The notes under the pieces: generated by a model
The model's database searches: none
What the model was told of the DNA's origin: nothing
The model's input: only the letters and a program-made list of their open reading frames with translations
Source of the DNA: Diploptera punctata
Lineage: Eukaryota; Arthropoda; Insecta; Blattodea; Blaberidae
DNA: 64,000 nt
Assembly: GCA_030220185.1 (NCBI GenBank)
Contig: JASPKZ010007797.1
Location: 3,640,001 to 3,704,000, forward strand
Direction: 5' to 3'
Part shown: in pieces, positions 1 to 11,429 of the stretch
Layout of the letters: every line of letters begins with the position of its first letter
Numbering within the stretch: position 1 is the stretch's first letter
Made by a program: the position numbers and the translations under genes

Positions 1-215
1 AAAGTGATATAATAAATTACAATATGAAGTAATGTTACCAGGTTCTTCTTATAAATAAGGTGAGTCAGTTCATCTTACCTCATGAGATGTTTCATTATGC
101 TTGCACAGTACCAAGTTGAAGATAATATGCAAAAATATTGAAACATGTCCAAAATACACAACAATTTATGAGGCAAGATCAACAGACCCACTTTATTAAT
201 AAATGATTACCATAT

Positions 216-2973
216 CTACTCTATGAGGCTATGAAAATATTGATTAATGAGCCTCTGCCTTACAGCAGCATTGACTCCATAAAAATCATTATTAACCTGG
301 GGATTTACATTCCCTTCCTCCAATAATGCATTCCAAGGAGCAACTAAATTCAAGTTAGGGTCATCCTGAGGCAATTCCTCACCAGCACGTCTTAAAATGT
401 TATGCAGAACAGCAGTGGCCACTATGATAGGAAATGCATTATCCAATTTTACATTTATCCCAACAGCAAGTACTGGAAAGCGTCGCTTCCAAGAACCGAA
501 GAGTCTCTCAACAACATTTCTCGTTCTGATCTGAGATTCATTGTAAAGATTCTCTGCTAACGAAGCAGGGGCAACTAATGGAGGCATCAAATATGACCTA
601 CATGGATATCCTGCATCAACGAGCAGAACTGAATCTCCATATAAGCCCTCTTCAAATCTTGCTCTTTGAACACAATTATTAAATATTGTGCTGTCATGGC
701 TGCTTCCAGGCCATCTAGCAACAATGTCACAGAATTCCATATTAGCATTGCAAATGGCCTGGACATTTAAAGAGAAATACCCTTTCCGATTCCTGAATCG
801 TTCTGCATCATCACCCCCAGGAGATCTTATTCTTATATGTGTGCAGTCCATTGCACCTATAGCCTTTGGAAATCTAGCTACTCGATAGAAACTCAATTGG
901 TTTTCTAAAATCAAATTTGCTGTCTGCGGTAATCTTATAAATTGATGTCGCAAATTTGCTATCGCACAACTGACTCGGTGGACGATTCTTGAGGCTGTTG
1001 ATTTGCTGACTCCTGTATAATCAGCAACACTTAATTGATCGCTGCCAGTTGCATAGTAGCGCAAAGCTAGAAGCAGCTGATTAATAGGTGAAACTGCCTG
1101 ATTTCTGAAAAAAAAAAAGAAACATAAAATGGTTGCACTTGTATAGCATAATAGCCAACAATGTATACAGCAGAAATTGTTATTTTATCAATAATTAAAT
1201 TTTAGGCTATGCAATCAACATAGTACATCAATCATTTATGTTATGCGGGAATGATGCTTAGTCATTCTGTAGCCTGAACGTTTTATATTATTCTGCACAT
1301 GTTAAAATCATATAAAAGTGTAGCACACATCTGTCACCTATTAGAATGTGCCACACGTTTCCAAGTGTTTGATAGTTCTTGATTAACTTTGATTACATCT
1401 CATGCTGCCAAACTCATGCAAGTTGAGTAATTCCACCCAGTGGAATAGTTAGAGGTTAGAGCGAGCATTTTTTATTTTAAGTTTAATTCCTATAATTCTA
1501 CTGAACTGCCAAAATTTCAAATTGTTTTCATGGTAAAGCTACAATCCAAATAAATTTCATCACAATTCTTTTTCAAATGTTATATTCTGCAATTGATATT
1601 TCAAGTTACTTTTTAGTACAGTTCACAGTATTAAGACTCGACAGAAATAATTATTTATAGGAAAACTAAAATACACAATTATAATGATAAAAGCAAATAA
1701 GGATAAAACTAGGCTTACTGTGGTATATATATATATATATAATTATTCTGTTCTGGAACATGTTTTGAGAAAAATGTCAGATCTTATTTGATACTAGATG
1801 GATAGGCAGATTATTGTGCAGCATATTGCTCAAATTGCTATAACATCTGGTACTACAAAATGTTAATAAAAATAAATAGTAATAAATGTTGGGTACCATT
1901 CTGAATAATTCATATGTTATTCTTAACAAAAAACCCCAAGTACAAATATAGTTTAGCTTCAACTAATAATAGTTAACTAGGAAACTCACCCTAACCTTAT
2001 TTTTATTCTTTTTGTGTTGTGTATGTTATTAGTAAATTTCTAGCATAGATTCACTCATTATTAGTTGCATGTATTGTAGGCCTACATGGAATAATTGAAC
2101 TACTTGAAAAGCAATTTTAATGAACATATACTCACACATTTAAAACCCCAAATACTGAAAAAGGAAGAAAAAAAATAAACAATCTCTAAAATATTTGACT
2201 GTAATTAAATATATGTTTCAGAAAACTTATAACAAGCTAACAGTATATTACATAACCTCATTTTATTTTGTGTCAATCGGCTACCTTCATTAAAAATGTG
2301 TATGTAGGGCCTTGGTACGTGTGTATATATAAATTAGGGGTCTGTATCATATTTAATTGTGTACAGTGGTTGTATTATACACGGATAAAGCTAATTTCAA
2401 TAATAAATTAAACGTTCCTGTCTATTTGAAATGGATGTTAATATCCCAAGAATTTTCAAAGTAGTTCTCACATCATGTATTCAGAATATCCAAAATGCCT
2501 TTTAAATATGTGAATAAAATTGTATATAGTTAAATATGGTGTTAAAAAATCATAGGTTATAACACACTTCCTAAACATTCATCATTTTATACCAATTTGC
2601 TTACTACATTAAAATATTGTGACATTTATGAACCTGTGGTATACTTCGTTTTCCACTGCATGAAGTGGAATTATACATACACGGAGACAATTTCAATATT
2701 ACATTAAACTTACCTGTCTGTTGGAAATTCTAGTTGATTCTCTATCATATCAAGTACTGATAGAGCAGATGGTTTCGACAGTCTAAAATGAGTCACAAAA
2801 TCCAGGTCGTCGTAATTTTCAAAGTATTCAGAACGTTCTTTAATCCATCTAGGGCGCCTTCTGTCCAATTCATCTTCAAAATATGGATCATACTCCTCTT
2901 CACGTTCGAAGATTAAATTTTCTAGTCTTTCACGCGCCATGTTGATATAGAAATCACCCTCCGTTATAATCAC
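216..2973 (-). CDS. HARBI1-like: HARBI1-like transposase (DDE nuclease), two exons
   Basis: This is a transposase of the PIF/Harbinger superfamily, related to the domesticated vertebrate nuclease HARBI1. Exon 1 is about 2973-2714 and exon 2 is 1104-216 (stop TAG). Exon 1 ends at a GTAAGT donor, and exon 2 begins after a T-run ending in CAG. Joining them splits an Arg codon (AG/A) and restores a continuous frame through EFPTDR-NQAVSP into LRYYATGS, as in the family. Catalytic DDE residues fit the Asp of AMDCTHI, the Asp of LVDAGYP and the Glu of RNVVERLFG; the family block SSHDSTIF is also present. Two in-frame Mets lie near the start, at 2973 and 2940; the second (MARER) also fits. Total length of about 380 residues matches the family, and no stop or frameshift was seen. 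It could still be active, or it could be a domesticated copy; I cannot tell which. Confidence 0.88.
1105..2713 (-). other. intron of the Harbinger transposase gene
   Basis: This is the 1.6-kb AT-rich interval between the two coding exons. It begins (minus strand) with GTAAGTTT and ends with a T-rich tract and CAG. It holds a short TA run near 1725-1741 and no recognisable gene. I inferred it from frame continuity and splice consensus, not from transcript data. Confidence 0.75.
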
Positions 2974-3120
2974 CCTTCGATTCTACCGACCAAAATCGTG
3001 CGGTACTGTTTACTAACGAAATACGACGAAATAACTCCCGGTCAAAAGTTACTGTTGTTGGTGAAACGCAAATTGTAGTGAAACTGGGAAACGCGCCGTT
3101 TAATTCACCGGTAACACGAT

Positions 3121-3144
3121 TACCTGTGTTGGTGAAACCGGCCC
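3121..3144 (-). repeat. right terminal inverted repeat of the Harbinger element
   Basis: The reverse complement opens GGGCCGGTTTCACCAACA, a sequence type typical of insect Harbinger ends, and it directly abuts TAA. The partner repeat is not in the window. Confidence 0.65.
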
Positions 3145-3331
3145 TAAGTGCATAGCAGTAGCTTTAAAACCGCAGGGAATCTGCTACCTTTGCTTGGACA
3201 TCATTCTGCTCTTCACTACCCAATAAAACGTCTCTATTTCAGTACCCACAACAAGTATTTATAATAACTCACGACTAAACTAGGGACGCCCAAACAAAAG
3301 CATGCCAATAATAACACATGGCAGAAGCCAT

Positions 3332-3819
3332 CTAACTCATGACACTATCGAACACGTAGGTTGATGGCCGCGCGGACATAAGCTCTACATACATCCCACT
3401 TAAGCTAAAGTTTTCCAATCATCTCCTGTATAATCTACTTCCCTCAAATCATGGTTAATGTTATTCTCCTACCTTATTCTTGGTCTACTTGGGAGTTTTC
3501 CTTCACATTTTCCTACAAGAAGCCTCCATGCCACTCTTTAATTCCCCATTCGTGCCACATTTCCTGTCCATTGCAGTCTACGAGACTTAACTGTTCTTAT
3601 TAGGCCTAAATCTGGTTTCCCATAACGATAATGTAGCTAACTGTTATGTAGTCTTCTCCATTGACATGTCTGTTCATCTCTCTTTAGTTCAAGAATTGTC
3701 CTAAGAACTTCATTCTCAAATACTCGTAATATTTTCTTCTCCCTTAAAGTAAGAGTCCATGTTTCGCAACTATATAATGTAACTAGGAGAATAAGAGTTT
3801 TATATATTTTCAATTTAAT
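3332..3819 (-). mobile_element. LINE-A 3' fragment
   Basis: This matches the 3' end of the near-complete LINE-A copy at 11478-14712 in reverse orientation. The telltale stretch is the tail-domain sequence that reads SRRLRWAGHVARM and GRPRMRW in intact copies. It is 5'-truncated after the CETWTLT region, and multiple stops and indels mark it as dead. Confidence 0.8.
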
Positions 3820-3831
3820 AATAATAATAAT

Positions 3832-4098
3832 CCTCAGACCAATAGCGGGATATCAAAGAACAGACAAAAAACATAACACAGAAATAAGACAACAACTAAA
3901 AGTAGAGGAATTAAGCACAACAGTAGAGAAATACAAACTGGAAAGAACACTTGGCAAGGATGACTGAGAATAGAATACCAAAAGCAGCATACAACTATTC
4001 ACCACGAGGAAGAAGTTTGGGAAGACCAAGGAAAAGATGGAAAGAGCAGCAATTTGGAGCCGGAACAGGCTAGATAAATAAGCCTAAACCGTGAATAA
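3832..4098 (+). mobile_element. LINE-B 3' fragment
   Basis: It decodes in pieces as the LINE-B tail (IAGYQRTDK, then GRPRKRWKEQQF) and ends just before an (AAT)n array. The same sequence recurs at 39258-39775 and, reversed, at 48050-49040 and 55360-56396. Confidence 0.75.
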
Positions 4099-4115
4099 TA
4101 ATAATAATAATGATG

Positions 4116-4156
<41 letters not shown>
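4092..4156. repeat. (AAT)n microsatellite
   Basis: Trinucleotide AAT array with one interruption. It abuts the 3' end of a LINE-B fragment, so it probably grew from the element's tail. Confidence 0.95.
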
Positions 4157-4157
<1 letters not shown>

Positions 4158-4220
4158 TATTATTTATTCTGGCAGAGTTAAGGCCATAAGGCCTTCTTTT
4201 CCACTCAACCAGCACAAATA
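4157..4220 (-). mobile_element. LINE-C 3' terminal remnant
   Basis: The stretch around GAGTTAAGGCCATAAGGCC matches the 3' ends of the LINE-C copies at 36903-37423 and 38142-39019 at reduced identity. Only the terminal segment remains. Confidence 0.55.
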
Positions 4221-4697
4221 ACAAATACATATTTAAGAATATATGTATAGATTATACGGTATACATATACACTGTACTAATTATAAAGAGTTAAAGATAT
4301 AATAAATGTTGCATCGTAAATTTCATCTACAAACAACATTTTATGCGATGATAATAACTAGGGCTGAAAAAAGTATCGGTATCAGGATAGTAACTAATTT
4401 CTATTGGCATTGTTTACAAAATGCGTGTCTTTGTCGAGCGTCTCCACTGCCTGCTCGGAGCGGAGAGTGTGTATGTTCGACTCTTCTCAGTAATAGACCT
4501 GTTTACGTGACGTGAGGTTGTATGAGAATGCCGAAACAAAAATTGTGCAAAGATGAGTCCAATATTACACAAAGCAGACTGTACTAGAAGTGTGTCCCGA
4601 GTAGCGCGTGTCAATGTGCAGTTTGTAAACATAGCGGTCTAAGTACGATGCAGCCTAGCCTATAACCAATACTTTTATTCACCCCCTAATAATAACA
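4221..4697. other. unclassified, no gene recognised
   Basis: AT-rich on the left. A short GC-richer patch at about 4430-4520 is open on both strands, but its translations resemble nothing I know. The sequence after 4362 (AGGGCTGAAAAAAGTATCGG) looks like the edge of a DNA element, but I found no partner end. Confidence 0.5.
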
Positions 4698-4699
4698 AT

Positions 4700-5427
4700 G
4701 TTTATTTTTTTAGAGACGTTGGGATCGCAGAAGTCCCTGCAATATCATCATCAACAACAAGGATTAAGCCCAATGGGCTGTTCCGATCTCATTGTAGGTC
4801 GAATTGGTCCTTCCATCTCTTCAATGGTCTTCCCAGCAATCTTCTCCCTTTTGGTTTATAATTATACATTCTCATTTGTTCATTCATTCGTAATACGTGC
4901 CGAAGCTAAGCATTTTGATAGTATTTTATTCTTTCACAGAGATTAAATATATTAAGTTCTGTTCTTATATCTTCATCTTTCTTTTTATCGGTCCTTTGGT
5001 ATCCTGCTATTGCTCTCAACATTTTCATTTCTGCAGCCTCTATGTTTTTACTATCTGCCTTTGTTAATGTCCAGGTTTCACATCCAAAGATAAGACATGG
5101 AACTGCCAATACTTTGTAAAATGTTAAAATAGTTTATTTTCTAGTTTTATTCAATAAAGTACGTTTAATTGTGCCACATAGATAATTGAATCGTTGTATT
5201 TTAGTGTGTTTTCTACATTTCTGTCATTACCTAAATGGCATCCCAAATAATTAAAATTTTGAACTTGGTCTATAATTACATTGTTTATCACTACTTTTGT
5301 TCTTATTGCATATTTTCCTTTCAGAGCTAATATTTTTGTTTTAGATGTAGATATTCTTAAATTGTATTTTAGAGAGATATTATTTAGTAATGCATAATGT
5401 AATATAGAGTTTAAATTATCTCCTGAC
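4700..5427 (-). mobile_element. LINE-B-like fragment (RT C-terminus and tail)
   Basis: On the minus strand, 5109-4906 reads AVPCLIFGCETWTLT..EAAEMKMLRAIAGYQRTDKKKDEDI, the post-RT tail common to insect LINEs. It continues toward a GRPLKRWKDQF-type motif near 4800. Related to LINE-B but clearly diverged from it. The RT core is missing and frames are broken. Confidence 0.75.
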
Positions 5428-5816
5428 AGGTGGTATCCCTATAAGACCCGGGAGGGATGTAAAAGTACTTACAAAGGAACACGTTAAATTAAAGGAAATG
5501 AATGAATGTTGGTGTAAATCCCTAGAGAGGAGTGTAATAATGATAGTGTGGACGAGTTGTGTAACTCTCATTTGCATACATTCAAGCCATGTTCCTGCAC
5601 ACTCGTAAATTCAACACATATCGGAGCTCAGCCCATTAACCACATTCATTAAATGATAGAATACAATCTTCACAACTTTGTACCGAGTTTATTCTAAAGT
5701 CGTTACTAGAGTCAGTACTACCAGCTGATGCCCCGCGTGCGCTGTTACGCCTAATTAAATTAAATGTGTTTTACGTTTAGTTGAATAAGTAAAAAGGAAA
5801 ATAATTATAAATTTAT
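5428..5816. other. unclassified, no gene recognised
   Basis: No long open frame. The CCCGCGTGCGCTGTTACGCC stretch near 5733 recalls the repeat at 6785-6965, so part of this interval may be remnant of the same family. Confidence 0.4.
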
Positions 5817-5828
5817 ATCGTAATTATT

Positions 5829-6517
5829 GTCCACCGCTGTGGTCTCGAGGTAGCGTGCTGTCTTGTCACGTAGCGGGCCCGGGTTCGATTCCCGGTCGGG
5901 GCAGTTTTTCTGGGTGAGATTTTTATTGGTTTTTTTCTCCGATTGATTGAGGGTCTTTCCACTCTTCAGCGGTTGCCCTTTTACCAGCCGGCTGCTGGCC
6001 CTTCACATCCACATGTGTCAATCACAGAGGTAGATGATCAACAGCCAGTGTAGGGGTGACATGTGGTTAGCATGTCGAGTCCCCCAACCGTTATAGCTGG
6101 TTCCTCAACCTGGAGCCGCTACTTATTGTAGCTACCCAATTGCCTCACGATGCTGGGTGGGCACCGGTCCCATACTGGCCGAAATACCATGAGAAAATTT
6201 CTTCCCGCATGGAGACTCGAACCAGCGCAAGTCCCGTAGCTCTGCGCCAAGGCTTCCTACCTTAACCGCTCGGCTACGGCGCGGGACGGGTTTTTTTCTC
6301 ACCTAAGACAAATGTCAGGCAAACTTTAAGGCCCAAACGGTCCCCGAAATCATATGGTCATCATCATCATCCTTATTATCATCATCTTTCACCGGTGTGG
6401 AAAACAACGGGAAACTACCACACCTACAATTCCCTAGTAATGCTGCAAGCATAGCATGAAAATGCTATGATTGCAGTGAAGGACCTGCCTTCGGGCAGAA
6501 TTACTATGGATGGATGA
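5829..6517 (+). mobile_element. SINE-1 (tRNA-derived), split by SINE-2
   Basis: The head has RNA polymerase III promoter-like boxes: TGGTCTCGAGGTAGCGTGCT (A-box region) and GGGTTCGATTCCCGG (B box). The body contains CACCGGTGTGGAA, and the 3' end ATGGATGGAT recurs in every SINE-1 copy. The whole unit is flanked by the 12-bp TSD ATCGTAATTATT at 5817-5828 and 6518-6529. SINE-2 occupies 5940-6288 inside it. SINEs encode no protein and move with LINE enzymes in trans. Confidence 0.88.
5940..6288 (-). mobile_element. SINE-2 (tRNA-derived), inserted in SINE-1
   Basis: On the minus strand the head reads GTAGCCGAGCGGTTAAGGT (A box, Ser/Leu tRNA-like) and GGTTCGAGTCTCC (B box). A 12-bp TSD, GGTTTTTTTCTC, lies at 5928-5939 and 6289-6300, which proves insertion after SINE-1 was in place. 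Related copies are at 25854-26192 and 61136-61400. Confidence 0.88.
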
Positions 6518-6534
6518 ATCGTAATTATTTGTAG

Positions 6535-6770
6535 ATACCCCGGACCGGTGCCCACCAATCATCGTGACGCATTTTGGTAGGTAAAATAAGTAGCGACTCC
6601 AGGTCGAGAAGTCCAACTATAACGGCTCGGGTACCCGACATAATGACCACACATCACGCCTATTCTGGCTAGATGATCGTCTACCTCTGTGATTAACACA
6701 TGTGGATGTGAGGCCGGCAGTCGGATGGTAGGCCAAGGGCCTTCTAAGCCTGTCGCGCTTGGAGTTAAAA
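6535..6770 (+). mobile_element. SINE-2 fragment lacking the tRNA head
   Basis: It matches the central and 3' part of SINE-2 (CACCGGTCC region, CTCTGTGATTAACACATGTGG, CCTTCTAGGCC-like end) in plus orientation. It is older and more diverged than the copy at 5940-6288. Confidence 0.75.
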
Positions 6771-7142
6771 AACCGCGCTGATTACTCGGCGTTGCCCGGG
6801 AATCTACTTATCCCGATCTATTTGGCATCAATGAGCTGAAAGACAAAAATGGTTATTAATATGAATTATCCGTAAAAGAATACCCGCCATGCGCTGCTAC
6901 GCTTGCCCGGGAATCTAGTCATCCCGATCTTCTTGGCATCAAGGAGGTGAAAGATAAAAAACATGTAGTCGGGTACTTTTTGTAGATTTTTTGACATATT
7001 CAATTCTGTGTACATTTATTTGGTGTATTTGTCATGGTTTAGGCAGCGTAAACCATTTAAGCGTCCAAAAAGTTTCAAAAACACGTTTTTTCACTAAAAG
7101 AGTGATTTTTAAGGGTGAAAGGGTTGAGTATTACAACTCCCT

Positions 7143-8106
7143 AACTGTGGAATTTTATATGAATTTGGGTCATTCCAGGACGACATAAACTGCAAAATTC
7201 GGGTACTCAAATACTGGTTGCGGGTAATCCAAGGTGAACAAACAATGCTTAGAGCAATTTGTTACGACCACCAAATTAGAAACATAGATGTTAAATTTTG
7301 GGCAGACGAGGTTAGGAGAGAACTCCAAAAGATTGGGATGGGTTGGATATGGGAAAAAGGGACTGAAAATCGTAAGAACGTGTGGAGAAAAATAAGGAGG
7401 AGGTACCTAGATATAAACCAACAAGATATTTTCGCCGAATGTTCAGGGAAACGCTCACTGTGTTTACAACGAGACCTAAAACACGTTTGGGAAAAAGAAT
7501 CTTATATACTCAACCTAAGATTTAAAGAGAGATCAGGGCTTGCTTGGTTTAGGCTAGGTGCATGGAAATTTGTAAAAATTAGCGACGATCACGATATGCG
7601 AATATGTCCAATGTGCGGGAACTTTGAAGAGGAGATACATATATTAGGAAAATGTGATGATTTAGAATATTGGAGACGTCAGTTATTACCGGAAAGATTT
7701 CTAAATTCAAATCGGGAAAGATTGGCATGCTACGAGTTATTGGTAAATCCAGAAAAATTGGATAAACTTGGGTAAATTTCTGGACAAAACGCGGAAAATA
7801 AGAACAACACTCATTCATGAATAAATATATGTTATCAAAATGCAATACCATTAATTCTTAATAATTATACATAACTTAATTAGTGTATAATGGTATTGTA
7901 TTATTATGTAATTGTAATATTATTGTGTTTTCTTTATGTAATTGTAATTTTATTGTTTTTTTGTTCTTCTTTATACCATTACCTATTATTATTTATTGCA
8001 GCGGACTGTCAACAGCACGCACGGCTTACTGCCGGTGCGACCCATATTTGTAAATAATATTGTAAATATCTTACTTTTTGTCTAATAAAGTCCTACTACT
8101 ACTACA
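7143..8106 (+). mobile_element. LINE-D, 5'-truncated non-LTR retrotransposon
   Basis: Flanked by the 10-bp TSD ACAACTCCCT at 7133-7142 and 8107-8116. It contains the C-terminal end of the retrotransposon ORF (about 7144-7775), a 330-base AT-rich 3' UTR and a short CTA-repeat tail after AATAAAG. 5' truncation with a short repeat tail is the usual outcome of target-primed reverse transcription. Confidence 0.82.
7144..7775 (+). pseudogene. LINE-D ORF C-terminus with CCHC-type zinc-binding motif
   Basis: The frame stays open from the insertion point through LKYWLRVIQGE, where the largest ORF starts at 7218, to the stop at 7775, giving roughly 210 residues. Near the end it reads CPMCGNFEEEIHILGKC, a C-x2-C...H-x4-C arrangement like the zinc knuckle that closes many LINE ORFs. 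The endonuclease and RT domains are absent, so this is the surviving C-terminus and not a complete gene. The class of LINE is not certain. Confidence 0.75.
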
Positions 8107-8236
8107 ACAACTCCCTTATAGCTTAAAACCTTCCCGGGAAACTCCTGAACATTTTGCACAAAGTCCCATCACAATCGGACGAACGGTATGGCAGCGCATA
8201 AAGGACAAACAGCCAGACAGACATTAGTTTTTATTT

Positions 8237-8988
8237 AGAAAAGGTAAGATTCCAACATAGTATAATAAGACTGTCTTTTGTTTTGGTACCACATACAAAC
8301 AGTTGAATAATATAATAAGAAGTTAGACATCTATCTTTTGTTTTGTATTAACACACACAGTTGAATAATACAGGGTGTTTCAGAATAAGTTTTACAGACT
8401 TCTAAGGGTTGTAGAGGGGACTTAGTAGATATAATTTTGATGAGGAACCCATGTCCGGAAACGTACCATTGAAATAAGTTTGGAGATCGAAACACAATAG
8501 TCTGATATCGTGTGTATTGTGTTTCAGAATAAGCATTACAGACTTCCAGGGGTTGTACTATACCTGTCGAGTCGGAGGAAGATCTACACGAATTCTGGCG
8601 GCTGTAGACATTATTGAGCACACGCCAGGTCTTGTGGGGTGTGTGTATGAAAACATGTATCGGAAGTACATTTTGTGTAACAAACAACAGGGTCTCTTCG
8701 TGGAACCACACAACTCCTAATGTCTTAAGCCCTGGTTTATTATGCATCGTGTAACGCTTTATGCTTGGCGTGATACTGATTTCACATGGGACGTATATCG
8801 TCCTTCCAAGGATTGTATTGCCAGTTATTGTGATCTGTGATCCTTCACTCACCTTAAAAAAAAGAAAATCAGCTGATTGATTATCCCGGGGTTCTCTATG
8901 AGCACTGAATATAGTTTCTAAAATGAACTTAAGTAATTCAATATTAACAAAGCTTTACCTTAACAAAACTAAGTTCATATCATTTCTT
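8237..8988. repeat. dispersed repeat with TACAGGGTGT end; otherwise unclassified
   Basis: The sequence from TACAGGGTGTTTCAGAATAA (8371) resembles terminal sequences of insect mariner-like elements. Part of the body (8632-8705, CTTGTGGGGTGTGTGTATGA) recurs diverged at 25215-25290, and 8310-8370 recurs near 45705-45765. ORFs here are short and unlike known proteins. The last 110 bases look unique. Confidence 0.5.
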
Positions 8989-9450
8989 TTAAGGGCACCC
9001 AGTACGTATTTGGGTTAAAAAAAATATTTTTTTTTAGCTTGAAAAAACCAGGAAGGTATATTTTATCGATGTGTAATATTATTTTGTCCATTTTGGCTCT
9101 TGGCGATATTTATTAAGGCTCTTGGAATAATTTTACCTTCATTACATTACATATCAATTTTAAATTCTAAGTATAAAATAATATGATCTTTATTGAAATT
9201 CTACAAAACTTTGGATATCCTTGTGTCATTCCGAGCAGTACAGTACCGCACGTGTTCAACAATTCAATGCAATGTCCTGGCTAGTGTTATTGGTTTTGAA
9301 TATGTGTACGCTTGTTTTTAAAACCGTTTAAACTTCTACATTGTCGTCCGAATCTTTCACAATGAAATATTATACAATTTAGTTTCTATGAACAAGCGAC
9401 TGGATACTGTGTGTTACCTAATCAGTTGAAGTGAATTTCAGTGTTTAATA

Positions 9451-11333
9451 ATGGCTGGTGTTTTTTCGTAAGGGAAAAAGAGAGAATTCGAAGATGAAGG
9501 AAGAGTTTTTCAAGATACTTGGGAGCATGAATTTTTCTTCATACCTGCTAAAAAGGAAGGCAGTGCGATGTGTTTATTCTGTTGAGACGTAGTTCAAGGT
9601 TATAAACGATTTAATCTTAATAGGCATTATAAAACGGTGCATTCAAATTTTGAGTGCAAATATCCTAAAGATTCTAAATTGAGAGCAGAAAAACTAAAAA
9701 CATTAAAAATGTCAATAGTGTCTGAACGGAAAATGATGTTGGATACCGTAAGTGAAAATAAATTGATAACAAAAGCATCACATGAAGTAGCAGAAATTTT
9801 AGCACGCAAAATGAAACCGTTTGCCGATGCAGTAAATTTTAAGGAGTGTTTTCTAGTCGTTTGTGACACATTATTTTCTAAATTCCCAAATGGAAAACAG
9901 ATAAAAAGTGACATACGAAAGTTACAACTTTCCGATTCTACTTGTGTTAGGAGAGTTAACGAAATGTCTGTAGACATGCTCCTTTGTACTCTCGATGAAA
10001 TTCGTGAATGTGACTATTTCAGCCTTGCTCTGGATTCCTCCACAGATATTAGTTCCACCTCTCAGTTGCTTTTTTGTTAAATATCGTAATAAGATAGGGA
10101 TTATAAAGGAAAAAAAATAACTGTAATACCTATGACAGGTCAGACACGGGGAATAGATTTTTTTGAAGCAGTTAAATATTTTTTTGACAAATACAAAATT
10201 GACCTAAACAAACTTTTATCAGTGTGCACTGACGGCTGTCCCACAATGGTAGGTTGTCATACAGGATTCATTTCTCTGTTAAAAAAAACATTTAAATAGA
10301 GACCACTTATTAACATACCATTGCATTTTACATCAAGAAAATCTTGCTGCTAAATTTGACGAAACTTTCAGATCTGTGAAGAAGAAAGTAATTAACATTG
10401 TTAATTTCATTAGATCACGTGAACTAATCATAGGAAATTCATAGAATTTCTCAAAGAGCTTAATTCACAGCATGATGATGTTATTTATCACAGTGAGGTC
10501 AGGTGGCTGAGTAAAGGAAGAGTTTGAACGATTTTTTAATCTTCGTCATGAAATAAAACTCTTTTTAAGTGAACGAGATAAAGAATGCCCTGAACTAGAC
10601 TCTTCTTCATGGTGGTTAAAAGTTGGCTTCCTGGCTGACATAACAGGAATACTGAATGATGTCCAAATTAAAATGCAAGGTACAAATAAACTTATTAATC
10701 AGCTCACAAGTGCAATTTTTTCTTTAGAAGAAAAATTAAAAATGTATACAGAAGAACTTAGTAATAATGATTTCACTAGTTTCCCATGTTTCCAACATCT
10801 TATTGAAGAATATTCAGAGGAAGAAATAAACTTGCAACCCTTCATAGAATTGCTCATTGTACTGCACCATGATTTGAGCGCGAGATTTAATGATTTTAAA
10901 AAGTTTCGAAACCCATTTCGATTAGTTGAAAATCCCTGATCAATAACGACTACAGATGTAACTGGGTTGTCAATTTTTGGTCCTGAGATTAGAAATCTAA
11001 AAAATGAACTTACTGATCTCCAGCAGGATTCAGAACTGGAAGGTATTTTTCAAGAGAAACGAAAAACGAATTCAATTTTAGAGTTTTGGAATACAGTTCC
11101 AGAAAAAAACAGTTCGAAAACTTGGTGTCGTGTGCATATAAAATTCTGTGTCTTTTTGGATCAACGTATGTTTGTGAAATGAAGATAAAGTTCATCATGG
11201 GTAAATATAGATCTCGTCTCACCAATGTGAACTTGGAAAACCTGCTGCGGATATGTGTGGCAAATCAACCAGCTCGTATTGACAAAATTGTGCAGGAGAG
11301 TAGCAGAGTTCGACCATCAACTTCACAGCAGTA
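9451..11333 (+). pseudogene. hAT transposase with BED-type zinc finger, broken
   Basis: It reads, in several frames: KREFEDEGRVFQDTW, a BED-like finger (MCLFC ... RHYKTVH) with an in-frame TGA after MCLFC near 9583, FSLALDSSTDIS (the catalytic Asp region), then HSEVRWLSKGRV (RW motif). The C-terminus has AYKILCLFGSTYVCE and RSRLTNVNLENLLRI, the hAT dimerisation region. This arrangement is that of the transposase family related to GTF2IRD2 and ZBED5 C-terminal domains. Open blocks at 9637-10080, 10673-10939 and 11086-11334 are parts of one ancestral gene. Several stops and frameshifts make it non-functional. Confidence 0.85.
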
Positions 11334-11390
11334 ATCTACACAACTGTAAGTTGCCTTAAAATTATGTACAGTACCGTAATAATAATAATA

Positions 11391-11429
<39 letters not shown>

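Larger units (their letters stand above)
1..3144 (-). mobile_element. PIF/Harbinger DNA transposon, left end outside window
   Basis: This element contains the two-exon transposase at 216-2973. The right end is a terminal repeat at about 3121-3144, whose reverse complement starts GGGCCGGTTTCACCAACA. It is followed by TAA at 3145-3147, which fits the 3-bp TWA target duplication known for this superfamily. No matching terminal repeat is visible between position 1 and the stop codon, so the element either continues left of the window or is truncated. The Myb-like second protein that many Harbinger elements carry is not visible here. Confidence 0.8.
6771..8236 (+). repeat. unclassified dispersed repeat with a duplicated head, split by LINE-D
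   Basis: A block GTTGCCCGGGAATCTACTTA at about 6790 is repeated in similar form at about 6902 (GCTTGCCCGGGAATCTAGTC), each followed by ATCCCGATCT and GGCATCAA. After the LINE-D insertion the repeat resumes at 8117 with CTTCCCGGGAAACTCC and ends with CAGCCAGACAGACATT. This kind of 3' segment is common in insect repeats whose class I cannot assign. Confidence 0.5.

Noticed and set aside
4306..4632. Overlapping short ORFs on both strands in a GC-richer patch
   Set aside because: Too short, no recognisable domain, and open on both strands, so coding is not supported.
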